This document shows, piece after piece, positions 54,143 through 60,660 of a stretch of DNA of 64,000 nt. The DNA comes from Dokdonia donghaensis DSW-1 (GTDB taxonomy: Bacteria > Bacteroidota > Bacteroidia > Flavobacteriales > Flavobacteriaceae). Within the stretch, counting starts at the first letter, position 1. Each line of letters begins with the position of its first letter. Under the pieces are notes generated by a model that saw only the letters and a list, made by a program, of their open reading frames with translations, did not search any database and had not been told where the DNA came from. The DNA is taken from positions 1,176,001 to 1,240,000 of the forward strand of contig NZ_CP015125.1 in NCBI RefSeq assembly GCF_001653755.1. The letters run 5' to 3'. The position numbers and the translations under genes are program-made.

Positions 54143-55120
54143 ATGGACACGACTGTGACACATAATAACTCTGAGGAAGGAACTTGGAGTGGTGGAAATC
54201 AACCACTAAGAGCAAGCTACGGAAAACTAATGATGTGGTTTTTTATCGTATCTGATGCATTAACCTTTTCTGGGTTTCTTGCGGCTTACGGTTTTTCAAG
54301 ATTTAAATTTATAGATGCCTGGCCTATTGCAGATGAGGTTTTTACCCACGTACCTTTTGTACACGGTAACTTCCCTATGATCTATGTGGCATTTATGACA
54401 TTTGTATTAATTATGTCTTCTGTGACTATGGTGCTTGCCGTAGATGCAGGTCATCACTTAAAGCATAAGAGTGTGGCATTCTATATGTTCTTAACGATTA
54501 TAGGAGGTATTATATTCGTGGGATCACAAGGATGGGAGTGGGCAACTTTTATCAAGGGAGACTTTGGAGCAGTAGAGACTAAGGGTGGAAAAATCCTTCA
54601 GTTTGTAGATACAGAAGGTAACCGTCTTGCCCTTGCAGACTTTGCTATTGAGCAGGCTAGCGAGCGTGAGCAACACTTAGGTAAAAACGGTATCTGGTAT
54701 GATCAAGAGGCTACACCTACAACGTACTCTATAGAGGAGGTGAAAGCAGGATTTGCTGCTACGCCTAATGCACTTATACGTATACAAACTCTTACAGAAG
54801 ACGGTGAGAAAACAGTACTCTCTAGAGAAGCGTCACTCGCTAAGCTTAATAAAGATGGCAAGCTTGTGGTAGAAGGAGCAAACCTTATACACAACGAGTA
54901 TGGAGCGCCACTATTTGCAGATTTCTTTTTCTTTATTACTGGTTTTCACGGTTTCCACGTATTTTCTGGGGTACTAATTAATATCATTATTTTCTTTAAT
55001 GTGGTGTTAGGTACTTACGAGAGAAGAGGACACTATGAGATGGTTGAAAAGGTTGGGTTATACTGGCACTTTGTAGACCTTGTATGGGTATTTGTATTTA
55101 CATTCTTCTACCTAGTTTAA
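54143..55120 (+). CDS. Cytochrome c oxidase subunit III (long form with a soluble insert)
   Basis: 325 residues. Transmembrane blocks at ~30-130 and ~260-325 are typical of subunit III (FFFITGFHGFHVFSGVL, VGLYWHFVDLVWVFVFTFFY). Between them, residues ~140-250 form a hydrophilic insert (for example GKILQFVDTEGNRLALADFA, TEDGEKTVLSREASLAKLNK) that is absent from the short form. The insert probably projects from the membrane. Subunit IV follows 25 bases later. Confidence 0.92.
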   Translation: MDTTVTHNNSEEGTWSGGNQPLRASYGKLMMWFFIVSDALTFSGFLAAYGFSRFKFIDAWPIADEVFTHVPFVHGNFPMIYVAFMTFVLIMSSVTMVLAVDAGHHLKHKSVAFYMFLTIIGGIIFVGSQGWEWATFIKGDFGAVETKGGKILQFVDTEGNRLALADFAIEQASEREQHLGKNGIWYDQEATPTTYSIEEVKAGFAATPNALIRIQTLTEDGEKTVLSREASLAKLNKDGKLVVEGANLIHNEYGAPLFADFFFFITGFHGFHVFSGVLINIIIFFNVVLGTYERRGHYEMVEKVGLYWHFVDLVWVFVFTFFYLV

Positions 55121-55145
55121 TTTACCACGCAGACAGTTATATATT

Positions 55146-55529
55146 ATGGCACACGAACATAAACTTGCAATATTTAGAGGAACTTTAAAGTTCAAAAATA
55201 ACATTCAGAAAATCTGGGGTGTACTTATATTTTTAACCTTAGTAACAGCTGTAGAGGTTGTACTAGGTATCTATAAGCCAGAATTTTTAATAGAAACTAC
55301 ATTTATAAGAATGAAGCTTCTTAACTGGATCTTCATTATACTTACCATAGTTAAGGCTTACTATATCACTTGGGACTTTATGCATATGCGTGATGAGGTT
55401 AAGGGATTAAGAAGAGCTGTAGTTTGGACAGGTATATTTCTTATTTGTTACTTAGTATTTATACTACTTACAGAAGGAGATTACATCTTTGAGGTTTACA
55501 ACAACGGTTTCCAGAGTTGGGATTTTTAA
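55146..55529 (+). CDS. Cytochrome c oxidase subunit IV-like protein
   Basis: 127 residues with three transmembrane segments (~24-42, ~58-78, ~96-114), matching the small prokaryotic cytochrome C oxidase subunit IV (CyoD/COX4_pro-like) family. Accessory membrane subunit of the oxidase. A terminator follows. Confidence 0.88.
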   Translation: MAHEHKLAIFRGTLKFKNNIQKIWGVLIFLTLVTAVEVVLGIYKPEFLIETTFIRMKLLNWIFIILTIVKAYYITWDFMHMRDEVKGLRRAVVWTGIFLICYLVFILLTEGDYIFEVYNNGFQSWDF

Positions 55530-55547
55530 GAATCAAACAGTATTTAT

Positions 55548-55573
55548 AAAGCGACTTTCGGGTCGCTTTTTTT
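55548..55573 (+). terminator. Terminator after subunit IV
   Basis: AAAGCGAC pairs with GTCGCTTT and is followed by a T run. Confidence 0.88.
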
Positions 55574-55587
55574 ATGCGTTTTAATTC

Positions 55588-55603
55588 CGCTTTCGCGAAA
55601 GCG
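55588..55603. repeat. 16-bp palindrome, copy 17 (intergenic)
   Basis: Exact CGCTTTCGCGAAAGCG, 15 bases after the subunit IV terminator. Confidence 0.95.
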
Positions 55604-55654
55604 TTATTTCACAAAAATTGAAAAGAATACCTCGCTCTATTCCCATCTGGGATT

Positions 55655-55662
55655 TATCTTTG
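55655..55662 (+). promoter_or_regulatory. -7 promoter box almost touching the next start codon
   Basis: TATCTTTG ends six bases before the ATG at 55668, so the transcript would have little or no leader. No clear -33 element is seen. Confidence 0.5.
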
Positions 55663-55667
55663 TAATT

Positions 55668-56345
55668 ATGAAAAAGAAACTCGTTCTGGTATCGCTTTTT
55701 GTCTTACCTATAGTTGCTTACCTCTTCTTTGCATCTGGAGTGTATAACTTTGCAAACTTGCCACTTGTTACAGAAAAGGTGGAAGATGTAAGTCGTTATG
55801 CAGGTCAAGAATACAAAGTTGTGCAAACGGCAGAGGTACCGCTCACATTAAATAATCATATCACACTAGTAGGTTACCTAGGTGATGGTTTAATGCAAAA
55901 TGAAGGATATACCGCAAACCTAAATTTGATGATCTTTAAATACTTTGAGAGGTATGATGATTTTCAAATGGTACTCTTTGTAAACAAAGGTAGCGAAGAG
56001 GTGGTAGAGGCTCTTAAAACAGAGCTTGCTCGTATTTTTGATACCTCAAAAATGCGTTTTGTAGTTGCAACAAAGGAGCAAACAGAAGCACACTTTAAAT
56101 CGCTTGATACAGGTTTATCTATGATGAGTGATGGTGGTCACCCTAATGTGTTCTTGATTGATAAAGCTTTATCACTACGCTCTGGTCACGAAGACAAAAA
56201 AGCAAATGCTTATGGCTATGATTTTACGCAAGCTGTAGAGATGGGATACCTTAAGGATGATATTAAAATATTACTAGCCGAGTATAGACTAGCGCTTAAG
56301 AAAAATAACAATGCGAGTCCTAAGATAGAACAACGCAGAGATTAA
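55668..56345 (+). CDS. Membrane-anchored protein of unknown function in the cox assembly operon
   Basis: 225 residues. N-terminal signal anchor (KLVLVSLFVLPIVAYLFFASGV). The remainder alternates strands and helices (TLVGYLGDGL, LMIFKYFERYDDFQMVLFVN, MRFVVATKEQTEAHF, HPNVFLIDKALSLRSG) in a way that suggests a thioredoxin-like fold with no cysteines; that is inference. Its place just before the SCO gene suggests a role in copper delivery or oxidase assembly. It lies 26 bases upstream of the SCO gene. Confidence 0.75.
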   Translation: MKKKLVLVSLFVLPIVAYLFFASGVYNFANLPLVTEKVEDVSRYAGQEYKVVQTAEVPLTLNNHITLVGYLGDGLMQNEGYTANLNLMIFKYFERYDDFQMVLFVNKGSEEVVEALKTELARIFDTSKMRFVVATKEQTEAHFKSLDTGLSMMSDGGHPNVFLIDKALSLRSGHEDKKANAYGYDFTQAVEMGYLKDDIKILLAEYRLALKKNNNASPKIEQRRD

Positions 56346-56371
56346 TAGTCGTTTATAGATTTTTAAAACCA

Positions 56372-57106
56372 ATGAGAAAAAACACCTACATAGGCATCGC
56401 GGCCATCGTATTAATTTTTGGAATTATTGTAATCCCAAAAATATACAAGCGCCTCGCAAATGATGATGTATCTCGCGGCGGAAGAATGCACCAAGAAGGT
56501 GGTGTGCCTATAGAAGAAGCACCAGATGGTCTAGTGTATATTACTCAAAATGGTGTAGATCGTAAAGTGCCGCCTTTTAAGTTTGTAAATCAAGATAACG
56601 ATACCATAAGCAATGCAGATTATAAGGGTAAGGTATATCTAGTGGAGTTTTTCTTTACAAGGTGTACAGATATCTGTATCCCTATGAGTCATAACCTGCA
56701 GGCTATAGCAAAGAAGTTTGAAGGTCGTGATGATTTCGGAATTGCCTCATTCTCTATAGATCCAGAGCACGACCAGCCAGAGGTACTTAAACAATATCAA
56801 CAAGATTATGGGGTAACTAACCCTAACTGGCATTTTATGACAGGTGATAGATCTGTGATACGCAAGCTGTCTAATGAAGGTTTTTACCTAGCAACAAATG
56901 AAGAAGGAGATGAGACAGATTTATATCACTCAGGACTTTTTGCACTTGTAGATCAAAATGGTTTTATAAGATCTAGACTGGACCCTTATGGAAACCCAAA
57001 GCCATATTACCGTGGTTTTGTGCCTATGAATAAAGTCGTTCCAGAAGGAGGCGAAACATCAGAAGTAGATATCTTAATAGAAGACATAAATAAATTATTA
57101 AAATAG
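56372..57106 (+). CDS. SCO1/SenC family copper chaperone
   Basis: 244 residues, anchored by an N-terminal helix (~7-24) with a periplasmic thioredoxin-like domain. The copper-binding pair is in FFFTRCTDICIPMS (~C98 and C102) and the conserved histidine in DLYHSGLFAL (~188). SCO proteins deliver copper to the CuA centre of subunit II. One base separates its stop from the DUF420 gene. Confidence 0.94.
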   Translation: MRKNTYIGIAAIVLIFGIIVIPKIYKRLANDDVSRGGRMHQEGGVPIEEAPDGLVYITQNGVDRKVPPFKFVNQDNDTISNADYKGKVYLVEFFFTRCTDICIPMSHNLQAIAKKFEGRDDFGIASFSIDPEHDQPEVLKQYQQDYGVTNPNWHFMTGDRSVIRKLSNEGFYLATNEEGDETDLYHSGLFALVDQNGFIRSRLDPYGNPKPYYRGFVPMNKVVPEGGETSEVDILIEDINKLLK

Positions 57107-57107
57107 T

Positions 57108-57653
57108 ATGAGTACCCAAAACCCCACCGAAAAGAAATACAGAAACTGGATTATTATACTCTCTGTAGTGATACCCGTAGCTGTCGCTGTGCTTTTTACC
57201 ATTAAGCTCAAAGATTTTGGACTAGATGTAGAGCCACTTACCTTCTTGCCACCTATCTACGCTGGTATTAACGGGCTTACGGCGCTTGTACTTATTCTTG
57301 CAGTAAGAGCGATAAAAAATGGTAACAGAGCAACACACGAGCGATTAATGAAGACTGCCATAGGTCTGTCTGTACTTTTTCTTTTAATGTATGTAGCATA
57401 CCATATGACGTCAGACTCTACATCATACGGTGGTGAAGGTTTTATAAGATATGTATACTTCTTTATACTTATTACACACATCGCATTATCTATTATTATC
57501 ATCCCGCTTGTGCTATTTACGTATGTTCGTGCGCTTGCAGAGCGATTTGATAAGCATAAAAAACTTGCTCGCATCACTTACCCTATATGGTTATATGTTG
57601 CGATAACTGGCGTGATCGTTTACCTTATGATATCTCCATACTACGTGCACTAG
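57108..57653 (+). CDS. DUF420 membrane protein (CtaM-like oxidase assembly factor)
   Basis: 181 residues with five transmembrane segments and the DUF420 pattern (LPPIYAGINGLTALVLILA, THERLMKTAIGLSVLFLLMY, ITHIALSIIIIPLVLFTYVRA, HKKLARITYPIWLYVAITGV). A relative in Staphylococcus, CtaM, is needed for heme-copper oxidase activity. Four histidine-containing helix ends could bind heme or copper. Its stop is directly adjacent to the start of the next small gene. Confidence 0.9.
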   Translation: MSTQNPTEKKYRNWIIILSVVIPVAVAVLFTIKLKDFGLDVEPLTFLPPIYAGINGLTALVLILAVRAIKNGNRATHERLMKTAIGLSVLFLLMYVAYHMTSDSTSYGGEGFIRYVYFFILITHIALSIIIIPLVLFTYVRALAERFDKHKKLARITYPIWLYVAITGVIVYLMISPYYVH

Positions 57654-57923
57654 ATGAAATATATTAAGTACATCACTATTGTAATTGTTTTTTGTTGCGC
57701 TTTCGCGAAAGCGGACTTACAAGCAACCACCACTGCCGCAACCACACAGTGTGCAATGTGTCGCGCCGTTCTTGAGTCTGAAGAAGATAATAGTACTGCA
57801 AAAGGAATAAACAACGGTATCAAGTATCTAATGGTGATACCATACATCTTAGTAGGAGGTGTATTTTACTTTATTTATAAGTCAAAAAAGAAGGTCCCTG
57901 CCGAGAATGGGGCAGATGAATAA
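57654..57923 (+). CDS. Small secreted/membrane protein with a CxxC motif
   Basis: 89 residues. Signal peptide ITIVIVFCCAFAKA, with cleavage expected after A20; the AFAKA part is encoded by the palindrome at 57698. The mature protein has CAMCRAVLES (~32-41) and a C-terminal membrane helix (YLMVIPYILVGGVFYFIY, ~63-80) with a lysine-rich end. I do not know its family name. Position at the end of the SCO-DUF420 operon and the CxxC motif point to oxidase or copper assembly (inference). Confidence 0.78.
   Translation: MKYIKYITIVIVFCCAFAKADLQATTTAATTQCAMCRAVLESEEDNSTAKGINNGIKYLMVIPYILVGGVFYFIYKSKKKVPAENGADE
57698..57713. repeat. 16-bp palindrome, copy 18 (in small CxxC protein signal peptide)
   Basis: Exact CGCTTTCGCGAAAGCG, in frame as AFAKA at the predicted signal peptidase site. 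Confidence 0.95.
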
Positions 57924-57959
57924 TCACTAGTTCTCTCCTTATATTTTCATCTTTTGTGA

Positions 57960-57987
57960 TAAGGTTTTATTCTTTAACAAAACCTTA
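57960..57987 (+). promoter_or_regulatory. Inverted repeat upstream of the TonB-dependent receptor
   Basis: TAAGGTTTT pairs with AAAACCTTA; the right arm is preceded by TTTAAC. No T tract follows, so it is not a terminator. Very similar to the inverted repeat at 63434-63459. Confidence 0.45.
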
Positions 57988-58051
57988 GTATAACTGGACT
58001 AAACCCAGCCTTAATTTGCGTGTCTCATAACAGAACCAAATTATCAAAGAG

Positions 58052-60517
58052 ATGAAATATTTATTTACCCTCACCTTACTTGCATTTACTACGCTAGTGT
58101 TTGCACAGAGACCAGAGGGAGGAAGACCAGATGTTACTATCACTGGTAAAGTACTAGAGGCAGATACTAACGTGCCACTAGAGTATGCAACGGTATCATT
58201 TACAAATAGTGAAGGTAAAGTCGTTACTGGAGGAATCACAGACCCAAACGGAAACTATAGTATAGAAGTAGCCGCTGGAGTATATGATGTAAAATTTGAG
58301 TTTATCTCTTTCGAGACCAAAGTTCTACCTGGTCAAAAGTTATTCAAAAGCACAACGCTACCTACACAAGCACTGACAATAGACTCACAATCACTAGATG
58401 AAGTAATTGTACGTGCCGAAACTACAGAGGTGCAAGTGAGACTAGATAAAAAAATATATAATATAGGTAAAGATCTTACTACAAGTGGTGCCACAGTAAG
58501 TGACGCTTTGAGTAATGTACCTTCTGTTACGGTAGATGTAGATGGGGCAATCGCGCTACGCGGTAATGAAAACGTACGTATCCTTATAAATGGTCGTCCA
58601 TCTGCCATTGCAGGTTTTGGCTCAGTAGATGCCTTAAGTCAGCTCCCGGCAGATGCTATTGAGCGTGTAGAAGTAATCACGTCACCATCTGCACGTTATG
58701 ATGCAGAGGGTACGGCAGGTATTCTTAATATCATATTAAGAAAAGAAAAAACACTAGGTCTTAATGGATCTATACAAACTAACGTGGGTGATCCAGAACG
58801 TTACGGTATCACGGGTAATATAAACCTACGTACAGACAAGTTTAATATTTTTAATACAACGGGCTATAGTAAACGTACCTCTCCAGGTAATGCATTTTTT
58901 GAAAACAGATTCCTATCTGATGATGTGACAAATCCTCTTATAGAAGAAACAAGAGAATTTGATAGAAACCGTGGTGGTTTTAACACTAACCTAGGGATAG
59001 AATACTTCTTAACAGAAAAGACTTCTGTTACCGCTAGCGGATTTTTAAGACTAAGCGATAACTCTTCTGGAACAGATAACTTTACAGATGAGTTTGATAC
59101 AAACGGTGACCTTGCTATCTCTAGAACACGTCTAGAGCGCGAGGTAGAAGATGATAAAACCTACCAGTTATCTTTAAACTCTATTACAAAGTTTGATGAG
59201 AGCGGTCACGAGCTTACCTCTGCATTTCAATATGCAGTAAATGAAGAAACAGAACTTTCTACCATTACAGAGTTTAATACCTTCCCAATGGATGTAACCC
59301 TTCCTGCAGAAGATATTACTCAAATAGAAGATCAAACAGAGTACCTTGCACAAGTAGACTATGTAAGACCTATAGGTGAGAATGCTCAGTTTGAGTTTGG
59401 TTACAGAGGTAATTTTGAAGAAACAGTTACAGATTATACACTACTAGAACAAGAAGAAGCCGGCGGCGCTTTTATACGTGATGATGGTCTTTCTAATATC
59501 TTTACCTATAAAGAAGATGTACACGCTATATACACACAGTATGGTAATAAATTTGGAGACTTTTCATTTTTAGCTGGTCTGCGTTATGAGAACACAAGAC
59601 AGCAAGGAGCTGTAGATGCTGTTGTAGAAGATAGCGATCTAGGTACTAATCTTGATTTTGATAATAAAACAGATGGTTTATTTCCTACACTTAACTTAAC
59701 CTATGAGTTTAACGATCGTGAGAACCTTACACTAGGTTATAATAGAAGGATAAACAGACCTAGAGGGCGTTTTATAAACCCCTTCCCATCACGTTCTAGT
59801 GAGGCAAACATTTTTCAAGGTAATCCAGATCTCGTACCATCATTTGCAAGTGCGTATGATATAGGGTATTTAAAAAGATGGGATAAAGTAACACTTACTT
59901 CATCTATCTATTATCAATATGAGACAGACTCTTTTGAGCGTATACAAGAAGATACAGGACTAGTCACTGCAAACGGGATTCCTATTGTTAGAACCCTACC
60001 TATTAACTTGAGCACAAACCAGCGATATGGAGCAGAGATGGGTGTTCTTTATAACCCAAAAAAATGGCTACGTCTTAACTTTAGTGCAAACGCGTTCTTA
60101 TTTGAAACAGAGGGTGAGTTTAATGGTGTAGATTATGGGGCAAGTAACTTTAGCTTCTTTACAAGAGGTAGTGCAAAAGTGACATTGCCGTATAAAATAG
60201 ACTGGCAAACTAATGTGTTTTATAGAGGGCCACGTAACAATGCTCAAACGGAAACAAAAGGATTTTTGTTTACCAACCTCGCTTTTAGTAAAGACATTCT
60301 TAATGATAATGCTACGATAGCTTTTAACGTAAGTGACGTATTTAACTCAAGTAAGAGACAATCTTTAACTCAAACAGATTCCTTTGTGAGTGATAGTGAG
60401 TTTCAGTTTAGAGTGCGTTCATTTAACCTAGCATTTACATACCGTTTTAATCAGAAAAAACAACGATCAAGAGGTAACCGCGGTGGCGGTGACGATGACG
60501 GTGATTTTGAAGGATAA
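58052..60517 (+). CDS. TonB-dependent receptor with CarboxypepD_reg domain (OMP_b-brl_3 type)
   Basis: 821 residues. Signal peptide to ~VFAQ19, then a carboxypeptidase regulatory-like domain (VTITGKVLEADTNVPLEYAT, residues ~30-115), a plug (DALSNVPSVTVDVDGAIALR ... INGRPSAIAGF, ~145-235) and a 22-strand-type barrel ending FNLAFTYRFNQ. It has no SusD partner next to it. The tail after the last strand is Arg/Gly/Asp-rich (RSRGNRGGGDDDGDFEG), unusual because the final strand is normally at the C terminus. Substrate unknown. Followed by a terminator. Confidence 0.9.
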   Translation: MKYLFTLTLLAFTTLVFAQRPEGGRPDVTITGKVLEADTNVPLEYATVSFTNSEGKVVTGGITDPNGNYSIEVAAGVYDVKFEFISFETKVLPGQKLFKSTTLPTQALTIDSQSLDEVIVRAETTEVQVRLDKKIYNIGKDLTTSGATVSDALSNVPSVTVDVDGAIALRGNENVRILINGRPSAIAGFGSVDALSQLPADAIERVEVITSPSARYDAEGTAGILNIILRKEKTLGLNGSIQTNVGDPERYGITGNINLRTDKFNIFNTTGYSKRTSPGNAFFENRFLSDDVTNPLIEETREFDRNRGGFNTNLGIEYFLTEKTSVTASGFLRLSDNSSGTDNFTDEFDTNGDLAISRTRLEREVEDDKTYQLSLNSITKFDESGHELTSAFQYAVNEETELSTITEFNTFPMDVTLPAEDITQIEDQTEYLAQVDYVRPIGENAQFEFGYRGNFEETVTDYTLLEQEEAGGAFIRDDGLSNIFTYKEDVHAIYTQYGNKFGDFSFLAGLRYENTRQQGAVDAVVEDSDLGTNLDFDNKTDGLFPTLNLTYEFNDRENLTLGYNRRINRPRGRFINPFPSRSSEANIFQGNPDLVPSFASAYDIGYLKRWDKVTLTSSIYYQYETDSFERIQEDTGLVTANGIPIVRTLPINLSTNQRYGAEMGVLYNPKKWLRLNFSANAFLFETEGEFNGVDYGASNFSFFTRGSAKVTLPYKIDWQTNVFYRGPRNNAQTETKGFLFTNLAFSKDILNDNATIAFNVSDVFNSSKRQSLTQTDSFVSDSEFQFRVRSFNLAFTYRFNQKKQRSRGNRGGGDDDGDFEG

Positions 60518-60543
60518 TTGTTGTTAATAGATTAAGATGTTAG

Positions 60544-60577
60544 AAAATCTCCCGTGTTTATCGGGAGATTTTTTTTG
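60544..60577 (+). terminator. Terminator of the first receptor gene
   Basis: AAAATCTCCCG pairs with CGGGAGATTTT, followed by T. Confidence 0.92.
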
Positions 60578-60580
60578 TTA

Positions 60581-60596
60581 CGCTTTCGCGAAAGCG
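60581..60596. repeat. 16-bp palindrome, copy 19 (intergenic, between convergent terminators)
   Basis: Exact CGCTTTCGCGAAAGCG, between the terminators of the two convergent receptor genes. Right flank TATATAAAAC is close to that of copies 1 and 16. Confidence 0.95.
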
Positions 60597-60610
60597 TATA
60601 TAAAACCCAT

Positions 60611-60645
60611 AAAAAAGGGCGATTATATAAATCGCCCTTAAAAAA
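60611..60645 (-). terminator. Terminator of the second receptor gene
   Basis: On the minus strand AAGGGCGAT pairs with ATCGCCCTT and is followed by T. Confidence 0.88.
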
Positions 60646-60660
60646 ATTGAGTTAGTGATT

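Noticed and set aside
3090..60596. The palindromes as ends of a transposon or MITE, or as a CRISPR array
   Set aside because: Spacing is kilobases and irregular, there is no conserved interior, and no target duplication is visible around the copies.
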